Positions 54,914 to 63,856 of a stretch of 64,000 nt of DNA are shown piece after piece. The stretch comes from an uncultured Duncaniella sp. GTDB taxonomy: Bacteria; Bacteroidota; Bacteroidia; Bacteroidales; Muribaculaceae. Position numbers and translations under genes: made by a program. Position 1 is the stretch's first letter, and each line of letters opens with the position of its first letter. Where the stretch lies: NCBI GenBank assembly GCA_910577335.1, contig CAJTMJ010000016.1, positions 16,099 to 80,098 on the forward strand, read 5' to 3'. A model generated the notes under the pieces. The model saw nothing but the letters and a program-made list of their open reading frames with translations. It ran no database searches and was not told the origin of the DNA.

Positions 54914-55906
54914 TTAGTCCTGATTGAGGTTCACACGCTTGAAGTCAACTACAACAAGACCCTTCTGAGTCTGGTCAAGGAACTGACCTACGGTAAGCTT
55001 GCTGTCCTGAACATATTCCTGTTCCATGAGGCAAGATTCCTTGAAGAACTTGTTGAGACGACCGTTGGCGATGTTCTGAATCATAGCTTCGGGGAGGTTT
55101 GCAGCCTTAGCCTCAGCTGTGGTCTTGATGATTTCACGACCCTTGGCAGCGTCTTCTTCAGTGATCCAACCCTTAGAGATGTTGCTCTCGATGTGGTCTT
55201 CAGAGTCGAAGTGGTTGGGGTTGAGACCTGCTTTTTTAAGAGCTGCTTCAACAGCCTTGCGAACCTGTTCCTGCTTGGTCTTTTCAACAGCTACGCTGAT
55301 CTCCTGATCGATAGTAGCTTGGGGAACATCGTTGCGTGAAACAGCCACGGGGTTCATAGATGCGATCTGCATACAGATTTCGCGACCAACCTGAGGATCT
55401 ACGCCTTCGAGGTTGAAACCTACGATAGCTGCGAGTTTGTTGTTGAAGTGGTTGTAAGCGGCGGTGGTAGGAGCCTCAACGGTAACGTAAGCACCGATTT
55501 CGGTCTTTTCACCGGTCTTACCGCTTTCCTCAGTGATGAGTTCGGCGATAGTCTGACCGTCAACAACGAAAGCTTTAAGCTCTTCAACAGTCTTGAACTT
55601 ATTTTCCATGGCGATGTCCATGAGTTTTGTAGCGAGAGCGACAAAACCGGCATTCTTAGCCACGAAGTCAGTTTCACAGTTAAGTGCGAGGATAGCAGCG
55701 AACTTACCGTCGGTCTTAGCGATCACGTGACCTTCAGAAGCCTGACGGTCTTCACGCTTAGCGGCAACAGCCTGACCCTTCTTGCGGAGGATCTCAACAG
55801 CAGCCTCGATGTCACCGTTAGTCTCGGCGAGAGCTTTTTTGCAGTCCATCAAGCCGGCGCTTGTCAAGTTGCGGAGCTTGGTGATTTCTGCCATAGTAAC
55901 TGCCAT
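54914..55906 (-). CDS. tsf: Translation elongation factor Ts
   Basis: A 330-residue guanine-nucleotide exchange factor for EF-Tu. The N-terminal UBA-like domain (ITKLRNLTSAGLMDCKKALAETNGD) and the central dimerisation core (LALNCETDFVAKN) are clear. The start MAVTMAEITK matches the usual Bacteroidales annotation; Met5 is an alternative. It is longer than the ~283-residue E. coli protein, as is common in this phylum. It lies 42 nt after rpsB, last in the operon, before a strong terminator. Confidence 0.97.
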   Translation of the reverse strand: MAVTMAEITKLRNLTSAGLMDCKKALAETNGDIEAAVEILRKKGQAVAAKREDRQASEGHVIAKTDGKFAAILALNCETDFVAKNAGFVALATKLMDIAMENKFKTVEELKAFVVDGQTIAELITEESGKTGEKTEIGAYVTVEAPTTAAYNHFNNKLAAIVGFNLEGVDPQVGREICMQIASMNPVAVSRNDVPQATIDQEISVAVEKTKQEQVRKAVEAALKKAGLNPNHFDSEDHIESNISKGWITEEDAAKGREIIKTTAEAKAANLPEAMIQNIANGRLNKFFKESCLMEQEYVQDSKLTVGQFLDQTQKGLVVVDFKRVNLNQD

Positions 55907-55948
55907 AATATAGAATTTTTGGAGTTTTAAAATGTGGATAAAAAGAGA

Positions 55949-56764
55949 TTATTCAGCTGCTTCAGCTGTTTCGGCGGGAGCTGCCTCGGTGTTGTCCTTG
56001 CGGTTAACACGACGACGTTCGCGACGGGGAGCAGCCTCAGAGTTCTCTGCAGAAGCTTTTTCGTCAGCCTTCTCTACCTTACGTTCCTCAAGACCTTCGT
56101 TGATAGAATCACATACGGTGTTAAGGATGATTTCGATTGACTTTGATGCGTCATCGTTTGCGGGGATAACGAAGTCAACGTTGTTGGGGTCAGAGTTGGT
56201 GTCAACGATACCGAAAACGGGAATGCCGAGACGGTTAGCTTCAGCTACAGCGATGTGTTCCTTAGCCACGTCGATAACGAAGAGGGCAGAAGGAAGACGG
56301 TTAAGGTCAGCGATAGAACCGAGGTTCTTTTCAAGTTTAGCGCGCTGACGAGTGATCTGAAGCTTTTCACGCTTTGAAAGGTTGTCGAATGTGCCGTCCT
56401 TGGTCATCTTGTCGATAGAAGCCATCTTCTTCACAGCCTTGCGGATAGTGGGGAAGTTGGTGAGCATACCACCGGGCCAGCGTTCGATAACGTAGGGCAT
56501 GTTAACGCTTTCAGCCTTGTTGGCAAGGATTTCCTTAGCCTGCTTCTTAGTGGCAACGAAAAGGATTTTTTTGCCACCCTTAGCTATGTTGCGGAGAGCT
56601 GCAGCAGCTTCTTCAAGCTTAGCCTGAGTTTTATAGAGGTCAATGATGTGGATACCGTTACGCTCCATGAAGATGTAAGGAGCCATTGCAGGATTCCATT
56701 TTCTTTTCATGTGGCCAAAATGGCAACCTGCTTCGAGGAGTTGGTCAAATGTAGGAGTTGACAT
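55949..56764 (-). CDS. rpsB: 30S ribosomal protein S2
   Basis: A 271-residue S2 protein. LEAGCHFGHMKRKWNPAMAPYIF, VERWPGGMLTNFPTI and the coiled-coil segment (~100-160) are characteristic. After residue ~235 the protein has a low-complexity Glu/Ala/Arg-rich tail (EAAPRRERRRVNRKDN), typical of Bacteroidota. It precedes tsf and follows rpsI after a 117-nt gap in which I see no promoter or terminator; the gap might hold an S2-binding leader, but I could not see a convincing structure. Confidence 0.97.
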   Translation of the reverse strand: MSTPTFDQLLEAGCHFGHMKRKWNPAMAPYIFMERNGIHIIDLYKTQAKLEEAAAALRNIAKGGKKILFVATKKQAKEILANKAESVNMPYVIERWPGGMLTNFPTIRKAVKKMASIDKMTKDGTFDNLSKREKLQITRQRAKLEKNLGSIADLNRLPSALFVIDVAKEHIAVAEANRLGIPVFGIVDTNSDPNNVDFVIPANDDASKSIEIILNTVCDSINEGLEERKVEKADEKASAENSEAAPRRERRRVNRKDNTEAAPAETAEAAE

Positions 56765-56881
56765 GAGTTTTGATAAGGTTGTTTACGTTCTTTGAAAATT
56801 TACAATCAGAGAGTAGGGAACGTGTCCATCTCAATGATTTAGATACTAAACACTTGAGGAGAAAGATAAAATAAGAAAATA

Positions 56882-57268
56882 TTAACGCTTTGAGAACTGG
56901 AAGCGCTTGCGTGCTTTGGGACGACCGGGCTTTTTGCGTTCTACAACGCGCGGGTCGCGAGTCATGAAGCCTTCCACACGGAGTGTGTGCTTGTCCTCGG
57001 GGTTGATTTTAACGAGAGCGCGGGCGATGGCGAGACGGAGAGCCTCAGCCTGTCCTTTGTAACCGCCACCGTCAAGGTTAACCTTGATGTCATACTTCTC
57101 AGCAGCATCGAGAGTAGTGAGCGGCTGCTTTACGATATACTGAAGGATGGAAGAGGGGAAATATACATCCAAGGGGCGCTTGTTGATGGTGATTTGCCCG
57201 TTACCTTCTTTTACAATGACGCGAGCCACAGCGGCTTTACGGCGACCTACTGCATTAACTGATTCCAT
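56882..57268 (-). CDS. rpsI: 30S ribosomal protein S9
   Basis: A 128-residue S9 protein with GRRKAAVARV at the N-terminus, GGGYKGQAEALRLAIARAL in the centre and the basic C-terminal KKPGRPKARKRFQFSKR tail that reaches the ribosomal P site. It lies 7 nt after rplM in the conserved L13-S9 pair. Confidence 0.98.
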   Translation of the reverse strand: MESVNAVGRRKAAVARVIVKEGNGQITINKRPLDVYFPSSILQYIVKQPLTTLDAAEKYDIKVNLDGGGYKGQAEALRLAIARALVKINPEDKHTLRVEGFMTRDPRVVERKKPGRPKARKRFQFSKR

Positions 57269-57275
57269 TCTTCAA

Positions 57276-57755
57276 TTATTTAATTTTATTAATGTCGATA
57301 ACTACGGGATTCTGTGCTTCGTGGGGATGGTTGGGACCATTGTACACGTGCATGTTTTCGATGATGCGGCGTCCGAGGCTGTTTTTAGGAAGCATACCCT
57401 TCACAACCTTGATGAACAAGGGGTGGTAGCCAGGTTTTACATGCTTGTTGAATGATTTCTTCATCATGATCTCGGGAGTTGCAACACGCTGTCCGCCGGG
57501 ATAGCCGGTGTATGACAGATATTCGCGTCCAGTCCACTTGTTACCGGTCAGACGAACTTTGTCTGCGTTGATAACGATCACGTTGTCACCACATTCGATG
57601 TTGGGTGAATAGCTGGGCTTGTTTTTGCCACGGAGAATAAGAGCGATTTTAGCGCAAAGACGACCGAGCACCTGATCGGTAGCGTCAACGACAACCCAAT
57701 TGTGTTCAACGTTTTGAGCGTTGGGGGTAAGGGTCTTGTAGCTTAAAGTATCCAC
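57276..57755 (-). CDS. rplM: 50S ribosomal protein L13
   Basis: A 159-residue L13 protein: WVVVDATDQVLGRLCAKIALILRGKNKPSY, VINADKVRLTGNK and GMLPKNSLGRRIIENMHVY are family signatures. It is the first gene of the operon. Its ~110-nt leader contains pairing segments that could form an autoregulatory structure. Confidence 0.98.
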   Translation of the reverse strand: MDTLSYKTLTPNAQNVEHNWVVVDATDQVLGRLCAKIALILRGKNKPSYSPNIECGDNVIVINADKVRLTGNKWTGREYLSYTGYPGGQRVATPEIMMKKSFNKHVKPGYHPLFIKVVKGMLPKNSLGRRIIENMHVYNGPNHPHEAQNPVVIDINKIK

Positions 57756-57793
57756 GTTAAATGTTTAATTAATAGAAAGTTACTTAATGATTG

Positions 57794-57836
57794 CACCATG
57801 CGTCGGCTTGGCCAAAAGCGTAGGCATGAGGCGATC
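57794..57836 (-). promoter_or_regulatory. Possible structured leader of rplM (L13 autoregulation)
   Basis: On the - strand, CATGC (57824-57828) can pair with GCATG (57797-57801) and enclose a GGC-CAA-GCC hairpin. The segment is more GC-rich than its flanks and lies between the promoter and the rplM ATG. Ribosomal-protein leaders usually bind their own product. This is a by-eye fold only. Confidence 0.35.
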
Positions 57837-57865
57837 GGGTTTATTAATTGGACATAATCGGACTG

Positions 57866-57896
57866 CAAAGGTAGTGATTTCTTGTTAATTAACAAA
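57866..57896 (-). promoter_or_regulatory. Promoter of the rplM-rpsI-rpsB-tsf operon
   Basis: On the - strand TTTG (57893-57896), a spacer of exactly 19 nt and TACCTTTG (57866-57873) followed by CAG. A full consensus match, as expected for a highly expressed operon. Confidence 0.8.
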
Positions 57897-58069
57897 GAAT
57901 GTTTATGATTTTTTAACAAATTGTGCTGCTCTTTCCGAATGACTTACAATCGGAAGTGAGTCGGGTGTTGGGACTCCGATTTATTATAATATAAGGTGGT
58001 AAAGTTTCAATTTGGAATATATGCTGCTTACGGCGTTCTCAGGACGCTTGTTTATGGGGCAAAGTATAT

Positions 58070-58100
58070 TTTGGCGTTTGTTAAATAATCCTTACTTTTG
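58070..58100 (+). promoter_or_regulatory. Promoter of the yitT-like gene
   Basis: TTTG (58070-58073), a 19-nt spacer and TACTTTTG (58093-58100) followed by CG. It leaves a leader of about 15 nt. Confidence 0.75.
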
Positions 58101-58120
58101 CGATGAAAAATTAAGTAACT

Positions 58121-59080
58121 ATGCATTTGACAGGAAAACAAATGTGGATGTCGAGCCGTGACTACGTTATGATAGTGCTCGCAGCCTTAATCTATGGTTT
58201 TGGTTTCTCGGCTTTTATTTTGCCGGAGAAGGTGGTGATCGGCGGTGTGACCGGTCTCGGTACGATTGTATATTTCCTCACCAACAACACTTACTCCATC
58301 GGTCTCACGCAGTATGCCATCAACCTTGTGTTGCTTGCCATTGCGTGGCGTGTTGTCGGCAGGGCATTTGTGCTTAAGACCATATTTGGTGCCACAGCCA
58401 TATCGCTTGTGGTAACATTCATGCCTTCGCTGTTCGACGGACCTCTCGTTCCGGGTCAGCCTTTTATGAATGTGTGTATAGGCGGTATACTTTCAGGTAT
58501 AGCCTTGGGTATAGTCTTTATTAATAATGGTAGTACCGGTGGCACCGATATTGTGGCGGCTATCGTGGCTAAAAAGACTAATGTGACCGTGGGACGTACG
58601 ATGCTGTATGTGGACTTTGCCATTATTTCATCTTCGTATTTGTTTTTCCATGAGATTTCACGTGTGGTTTACGGTTTTGTGGTATTGTTCATCACTACCT
58701 ATATGGTTGACCTCATGATCAACACCAATCGTCAGGCTGTGCAGTTTACCATTGTGTCAAAGAAATGGGATAAGATTGCCACTGCGGTCAATAATCATGC
58801 ACGGCGCGGAGTGACAGTGATTGACGGTATGGGCTGGTATACAAAACAGCCGATGAAGGTGCTTCTGGTTGTGTGCAGAAAGATAGAGTCAGTGACAATT
58901 TTTCGTATCGTGAAAAGCATTGACCCTCACGCATTCATCACGCAGGGTAATGTTAACGGTGTTTACGGGCAAGGATTCGATCAGATAAAACTTAAGAATG
59001 ACAATAAGCTTAACAAACAGCTTCATGATGAGGTAGGAGACGATGACGATGCGATCGAGTCTGCCGAAGGTCATGCGTAA
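58121..59080 (+). CDS. YitT-family membrane protein (DUF2179)
   Basis: A 319-residue inner-membrane protein with five to six hydrophobic segments (~15-205). The signature NGSTGGTDIVAAIVAKKTN follows IALGIVFIN. The C-terminal cytoplasmic DUF2179 domain (~215-290) has RGVTVIDGMGWYTKQPMKVLLVVCRK. The last ~30 residues are acidic (DEVGDDDDAIESAE). The family is widespread and has no proven transport substrate. It is transcribed alone from a consensus promoter and converges on spt, with a shared terminator between them. Confidence 0.9.
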   Translation: MHLTGKQMWMSSRDYVMIVLAALIYGFGFSAFILPEKVVIGGVTGLGTIVYFLTNNTYSIGLTQYAINLVLLAIAWRVVGRAFVLKTIFGATAISLVVTFMPSLFDGPLVPGQPFMNVCIGGILSGIALGIVFINNGSTGGTDIVAAIVAKKTNVTVGRTMLYVDFAIISSSYLFFHEISRVVYGFVVLFITTYMVDLMINTNRQAVQFTIVSKKWDKIATAVNNHARRGVTVIDGMGWYTKQPMKVLLVVCRKIESVTIFRIVKSIDPHAFITQGNVNGVYGQGFDQIKLKNDNKLNKQLHDEVGDDDDAIESAEGHA

Positions 59081-59300
59081 GATTTTTACGATTGTTTCGA
59101 TTTTTTATCTTTTTTATCAAGCCAAATGTTAAAATTTTTGGATATTTCTAAAAAAGTAGTAACTTTGTGGCGAATAGAAATATTCGCATCCCTATAACCC
59201 CTGCTTTATCTTATTCTAATGATTTTGTTTATGGATATTTGGATTGTCTATGATTCACTTATTTTTTTAAGATAAATGCGATGTTATAATCTTGTGAAAT

Positions 59301-59337
59301 AAAAAAGGAGCGACGCTTGAAGCATCGCTCCTTTTTT
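59301..59337. terminator. Bidirectional terminator between the yitT-like gene and spt
   Basis: A stem of A6 GGAGCGA-type arm pairing with TCGCTCC T6, one internal mismatch and a 3-nt loop. A and T tracts on both sides allow it to work for both convergent genes. Confidence 0.9.
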
Positions 59338-59365
59338 ATGGGGTTGGCTTTGTAGGAAAGCCTTA

Positions 59366-60553
59366 TCAGGGGATGAGCTGATATTTACGGAATACCTTGG
59401 CGATAGTTTCAAGCGCGCGGTCAACCTGTGCCATAGAGTGTGTCGCCATAAGGCTGAATCGAATCAGTGTGTCCTGAGGAGCAACAGCCGGAGAAACTAC
59501 CGGGTTCACAAAGATACCCTCGTCAAGAAGGTCGCGGGTGATTGCAAATGTCTTGAAATCGTCGCGTATGAACAATGGGATGATAGGTGTGGATGTGTTG
59601 CCTATCTCAAGTCCGAGTGAGCGGAATCCTTCAAGAGCATGGTTGGTGAGCTTCCAAAGGGTTTCCTGGCGTTCAGGCTCTTTCTCCATAATGTCAAGGG
59701 CGGCAAGAGCTGCTGCCGTTGACGCCGGAGTTATACTTGCGGTAAATATATATGAGCGTGAGTGGTGGCGGAGGAAGTTGGTCACATCTTTATTTGTGGC
59801 TATGAAACCTCCGAGTGAAGCGAACGACTTGGAGAATGTACCCATGATGAGATCCACGTCGTCAGCCACGCCATAATGATGGCATACGCCACGACCGCCG
59901 GGTCCGAAGACGCCTATACCGTGGGCTTCGTCAATCATTATGCTTGCGTCATATTTCTTTGCGAGAGCTACCATCTCCTTAACGTTGGCAACGTCGCCTT
60001 CCATAGAGAATACACTGTCGCTGACTATCAGTTTAACTTTGTCGGGGGCACACTTCTGGAGCTGCTTTTCAAGCGACTCCATGTCGTTGTGCTTATATTT
60101 GAGCTGCTGGCTGAACGAAAGACGTCTGCCTTCGATTATGGATGCGTGGTCTTGTTCGTCCCAAAGGATGTAATCCTCGCGACCTGTCAATGATGAAACC
60201 ACACCAAGGTTTACACCGAAACCGGTAGAGTAGATCATCACATCTTCCTTGCCCATGTATTCAGCCAATCTGGCTTCAAGCTTTTTGTGTAGGTCGAGTG
60301 TGCCATTCAGAAACGGTGAGCCGGCGCATCCTGTGCCGTATTTCTTTGTCGCTTCAATGGCGGCTTCTTTAATGCGGGGGTCGTTGACGAGACCTGTGTA
60401 GCAGTTGGAGCCAAACATCAACACCTTTTTCCCGTTGATAATCACTTCCGGATCCTGCTCGCTGGAAATGGCGCGAAAGTAGGGGTAAACTCCGGCTGCC
60501 TTGGCTTCCTGAGGGGCGGTGTAGGTGGCTAATTTCTTTTGTAGTAAGTTCAT
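59366..60553 (-). CDS. spt: Serine palmitoyltransferase (alpha-oxoamine synthase)
   Basis: A 395-residue soluble PLP enzyme condensing serine with a fatty acyl-CoA, the first step of sphingolipid synthesis in Bacteroidales. YPYFRAISSEQDPEV, LMFGSNCYTGL, GTGCAGSPFLNGTLDLH, DEAHGIGVFGPGGRG and the PLP lysine Lys242 in GTFSKSFASLGG match the Bacteroides SPT closely. Glycine C-acetyltransferase (Kbl) is the main alternative, but the YPYFR start and SPIIPLFIRD-like region favour SPT, and no threonine dehydrogenase is adjacent. It is divergent from an acyltransferase gene. Confidence 0.88.
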   Translation of the reverse strand: MNLLQKKLATYTAPQEAKAAGVYPYFRAISSEQDPEVIINGKKVLMFGSNCYTGLVNDPRIKEAAIEATKKYGTGCAGSPFLNGTLDLHKKLEARLAEYMGKEDVMIYSTGFGVNLGVVSSLTGREDYILWDEQDHASIIEGRRLSFSQQLKYKHNDMESLEKQLQKCAPDKVKLIVSDSVFSMEGDVANVKEMVALAKKYDASIMIDEAHGIGVFGPGGRGVCHHYGVADDVDLIMGTFSKSFASLGGFIATNKDVTNFLRHHSRSYIFTASITPASTAAALAALDIMEKEPERQETLWKLTNHALEGFRSLGLEIGNTSTPIIPLFIRDDFKTFAITRDLLDEGIFVNPVVSPAVAPQDTLIRFSLMATHSMAQVDRALETIAKVFRKYQLIP

Positions 60554-60602
60554 AATAATGTCAAACGAATCTGCATGAAATAATCTTTCCGATTGCAGGG
60601 TG

Positions 60603-60610
60603 CAAATTTA
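60603..60610 (-). promoter_or_regulatory. -7 element of spt
   Basis: TAAATTTG followed by CA on the - strand, 49 nt before the spt start codon; the -33 box is weak. Confidence 0.45.
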
Positions 60611-60747
60611 GATAATTTATTTCACATTTTTACACACTTTGTGCTATAATTTATTGTTAATTATACAAAACGGGGCTGTTTTGTGTAAAATTGTCGCTTT
60701 TTTGCGTCGAAATAGCGTCGTCTGCTTCAAATACGAGCTATTTTTGT

Positions 60748-60755
60748 TAATTTTG
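60748..60755 (+). promoter_or_regulatory. -7 element of the acyltransferase gene
   Basis: TAATTTTG followed by CA, 27 nt before the ATG at 60783; the -33 box is weak. Confidence 0.45.
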
Positions 60756-60782
60756 CAAATCTAATTAATTTATAATTGATAT

Positions 60783-61646
60783 ATGGACGAAAAGTCAGTA
60801 ATCAACGATGAAGCCAAGCCGGTAAAACGTACTGTGCTCGATTATGATGATATAGTGAAAATGGTGCCATTCTTCAAAGGCAAACGTAAACTCGTTAATT
60901 TCCTGATGAAGCTTTTGGCGATTGATAAGGTCAACTGGATTCATGATCATAATTTCGACACTCCCGGACCGCAGTTCTGTCACGGGCTTCTCAAGGATTT
61001 GAATATAAAATTACGTATCGATAACGAGGAGGTGCTTGATAATCTACCTGAAGGGGCTTTCATAACCGTGAGCAATCACCCGTTTGGCGCATTAGACGGG
61101 ATCACGCTTATTGATATAGTTGGCAGCCGTCGTCCCGGATTTAAGGTTATGGTTAATATGATATTGAATTATATCGTCGCCATGCGCCCGAATTTCATAG
61201 CTGTTGACCAAGCTGCAAGCGAGGATCCCAATAAGAAAGCTGTCTCCATGCAGGGTATAAAGGAGGCTATACGTTTGGTGAGAAGCGGTCAGCCTGTGGG
61301 ATTCTTCCCGGCAGGGGCTGTTTCGAACTATAATCGTCACTTGAGATTTGAGGATAGAGAGTGGCGTCCATCGATAGTGCGTTTGATACAGCAACTAAAG
61401 GTGCCTGTGATCCCGATCTTTTTCCATGGATATAATAGCTGGTGGTTCAGATTCCTTGGCATTGTAAGCTGGCAGTTGCGCACATTGCGTCTCCCCGGAG
61501 AAGTGTTCCGCCGTAAGAACGACACGCTTCATATTTCAGTTGGCAATCCGATTTCAGTAGAGGAGATTAAGGAACACAGCGGTTCGGTCGAGGAGCTTGG
61601 GGCATATCTCAAAGCCAAGACATACGAATTGCAAAAGATTAAATAG
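60783..61646 (+). CDS. Membrane-associated lysophospholipid-type acyltransferase
   Basis: A 287-residue PlsC-like acyltransferase. The catalytic HX5D block reads SNHPFGALDGI (~100). FFPAGAVSN (~180) is the substrate-binding FPEG-like block, and PVIPIFFHGYNS (~210) is the last block. There is no signal peptide; an amphipathic N-terminus probably docks on the inner membrane. Relatives acylate lysophosphatidic acid or ornithine-type lipids. It is divergent from spt with 229 nt between them, and 15 nt upstream of the sigma-54 activator gene, so it is probably co-transcribed with that gene. The acceptor lipid is not decided. Confidence 0.85.
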   Translation: MDEKSVINDEAKPVKRTVLDYDDIVKMVPFFKGKRKLVNFLMKLLAIDKVNWIHDHNFDTPGPQFCHGLLKDLNIKLRIDNEEVLDNLPEGAFITVSNHPFGALDGITLIDIVGSRRPGFKVMVNMILNYIVAMRPNFIAVDQAASEDPNKKAVSMQGIKEAIRLVRSGQPVGFFPAGAVSNYNRHLRFEDREWRPSIVRLIQQLKVPVIPIFFHGYNSWWFRFLGIVSWQLRTLRLPGEVFRRKNDTLHISVGNPISVEEIKEHSGSVEELGAYLKAKTYELQKIK

Positions 61647-61661
61647 CTTTTTATAATTGTG

Positions 61662-62918
61662 ATGGAGCTTAATCTACAGGATTATCCTCAGGAGGTGATA
61701 CAAGCGAAGCAGCGGTTTGGAATTGTGGGTAATTCCCCGGGTCTGCTTGCGGCGGTGCAGCGTGCCGTGCAGGTTGCGCCGATAGACCTTTCTGTGCTGA
61801 TAACAGGGGAGAGCGGAACGGGCAAGGAGTTTTTCCCGAAAATCATACATGGGTTCTCTTCGCGAAAACATTCGAAATATATAGCTGTGAACTGCGGTGC
61901 GATACCCGAAGGGACTATAGATTCCGAATTGTTCGGACATGAGAAGGGGGCGTTTACCGGAGCTGTTTCGTCTCGTAAGGGATACTTTGAGGAGGCGGAT
62001 GGCGGCACTATATTTCTTGATGAAGTGGCAGAGCTGCCGTTAACCACACAGGCAAGATTGTTGCGTGTGCTCGAAAGCGGTGAGTTTATCAAGGTGGGTT
62101 CTTCCACTGTGCAGCGTTCAAACGTGCGTATAGTGGCGGCTACAAATGTTGACATGGCTAAGGCTGTTGCCGAAGGTCGGTTTAGAGAGGATTTGTATTA
62201 CCGCCTTTCTACTGTGTCGATACATATACCACCCTTGCGTGACAGGGGGAATGACATAGTGCTTCTCGCTCGTAAGTTTGCCGCTGATTTTGCCGAGCGT
62301 TATTCGATGCCCTCGGTTTCGTTCGACGATTCAGCCCGCTCGTTACTGCTGCATTACCGCTGGCCCGGAAATGTCCGACAGCTTAAAAATGTGATAGAGC
62401 AGGTGGCTCTGTTTGATGCCGGAAACAGTGTAGGTTCCGATGCCCTTGAATCATACATACCGCAGGCATCCATGAGCTATGCGCCGACAGTGACAACGGG
62501 TGATCAGATGCATAATTATACGTCTGAACGAGACGCGCTTTTCAGCATGATATTCCGTTTGCAAAAGCAGATAGAAGTGCTTAACGCAAGGCTCGATGAA
62601 ATGTCGGGCGGGAATATGGTTAACGAGGTGTCGGTTTACCGTTCGGTGGAAAATGTGGTGCCTTCGTCGGAGACCACACGCTCGATTGTGAAATTCCAGC
62701 CGTTTGCATCGTCGCTCCGACGTGCCGAGGATGGAGCTGAGTGTGCCGACGTTTCCAATGCTTCGGTAGCTGCTCCGGCTACGCTTGAAGATACGGAAAA
62801 GGAGACAATACGTCGTGCGCTTGAGCGTAACGGTGGGCGCAGAAAAGCAGCCGCTCGAGAGCTTAACATCTCCGAGCGGACACTGTATAGGAAAATTAAA
62901 GAGTACGGTATAGAGTAA
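61662..62918 (+). CDS. Sigma-54-dependent transcription activator without sensory domain
   Basis: A 418-residue enhancer-binding protein from the ATG at 61662; the preceding GTG at 61659 is possible. The AAA+ domain occupies ~20-250: Walker A GESGTGKEF, the sigma-54 contact GAFTGA, Walker B GGTIFLDEVAEL, and the arginine finger region FREDLYYRLSTVSI. A linker with a short coiled coil (ERDALFSMIFRLQKQIEVLNARL, ~285-310) follows, then a Fis-type HTH (~380-418; RRKAAARELNISERTLYRKI). There is no N-terminal receiver, PAS or GAF domain, so activity is probably set by partner proteins or expression level. It is 15 nt after the acyltransferase gene. Confidence 0.93.
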   Translation: MELNLQDYPQEVIQAKQRFGIVGNSPGLLAAVQRAVQVAPIDLSVLITGESGTGKEFFPKIIHGFSSRKHSKYIAVNCGAIPEGTIDSELFGHEKGAFTGAVSSRKGYFEEADGGTIFLDEVAELPLTTQARLLRVLESGEFIKVGSSTVQRSNVRIVAATNVDMAKAVAEGRFREDLYYRLSTVSIHIPPLRDRGNDIVLLARKFAADFAERYSMPSVSFDDSARSLLLHYRWPGNVRQLKNVIEQVALFDAGNSVGSDALESYIPQASMSYAPTVTTGDQMHNYTSERDALFSMIFRLQKQIEVLNARLDEMSGGNMVNEVSVYRSVENVVPSSETTRSIVKFQPFASSLRRAEDGAECADVSNASVAAPATLEDTEKETIRRALERNGGRRKAAARELNISERTLYRKIKEYGIE

Positions 62919-62945
62919 GTGTGTGAGGAGAGGGAGCGATATTGA

Positions 62946-63836
62946 TTATTGTTCAAGTATTCTTATAACACGTACGCCGTTGACGGTTCTGTTTTTTCTA
63001 AGATATTCACTGAGGGGGAGGCGGTCAATCACCACCTTCCCTTCTTTCATTGATGCATGCATCAGATGTGGGATCCCATCTTCAAATACGATTATGCCGA
63101 GGTGGCTCACGTCAAGACCCTCTGTTTTTGTTGTAAGGGCTACGATGTCACCTTCCTTTAGCATTTTTGCCGCATTTTTGCCAAGCAGGGCATTGCTCTT
63201 TATGTAGGGATAGCGATGGGAGCGATATCCTACCTCCATGCTCTTTATGCGTTCATATTCCAACGAGTCGCTAAGCGCGGGGTAATTGTCCCTGTGGCGA
63301 GACATGTAATCAAGGGTCTTTATCTGATATGACGGATTTGACAGGCGGTCTGTGACATCACGGATGAATCCCTTGTGCGCATTTGTCACAATCCAGTCGC
63401 TTATATAGTGGATTCGTGAAGCATATCCGTCAACTTTGCCTTGACGATAACGCATTTTTTCAAGATTGTGCACGAAGTCCTGCCATGAGTTCCTGCGTTC
63501 ACCTATTGTGACCGCCATAGCTGATACCACATCTATATATGTGGTGCAATCCAGTTCGTCAACATTTACTGTCAGCATCTCGGGTACGCCTTCGAGTGTC
63601 CCGGCTGCGTAGGGGGTGCCGATGAACTGTTTGCCGATGAATGCTACAACTTGGTTGGGGTCTTTTGCGTTTAGCTCTGATGCCGATATTAGTATTGATG
63701 TGATCTTTGTAGTGTCAGTTGATTCATTGTGCCACCTGATCTCCGATGGCAATATGGCTTTTGCATCTTGACTTATTATTAGAAATGAGGTGCAGATACA
63801 AAATATTGATTTAATGTGATTGGTTATGCTTCCCAT
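62946..63836 (-). CDS. Secreted DUF1460 N-acetylmuramoyl-L-alanine amidase-like protein
   Basis: A 296-residue protein with an N-terminal signal (~8-28) and a DUF1460 domain, a papain-like NlpC/P60-related cell-wall amidase fold. The catalytic Cys is in VDELDCTTYIDVV and the His is in VSHLGIIVFED. QFIGTPYAAGTLEG and MHASMKEGKVVIDRLPLSEYL are typical of the family. It would cleave peptidoglycan fragments in the periplasm. It converges with the sigma-54 activator gene (27 nt between stops) and has a consensus promoter upstream. Confidence 0.9.
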   Translation of the reverse strand: MGSITNHIKSIFCICTSFLIISQDAKAILPSEIRWHNESTDTTKITSILISASELNAKDPNQVVAFIGKQFIGTPYAAGTLEGVPEMLTVNVDELDCTTYIDVVSAMAVTIGERRNSWQDFVHNLEKMRYRQGKVDGYASRIHYISDWIVTNAHKGFIRDVTDRLSNPSYQIKTLDYMSRHRDNYPALSDSLEYERIKSMEVGYRSHRYPYIKSNALLGKNAAKMLKEGDIVALTTKTEGLDVSHLGIIVFEDGIPHLMHASMKEGKVVIDRLPLSEYLRKNRTVNGVRVIRILEQ

Positions 63837-63856
63837 TGAGATGTGATTTTATTGCC

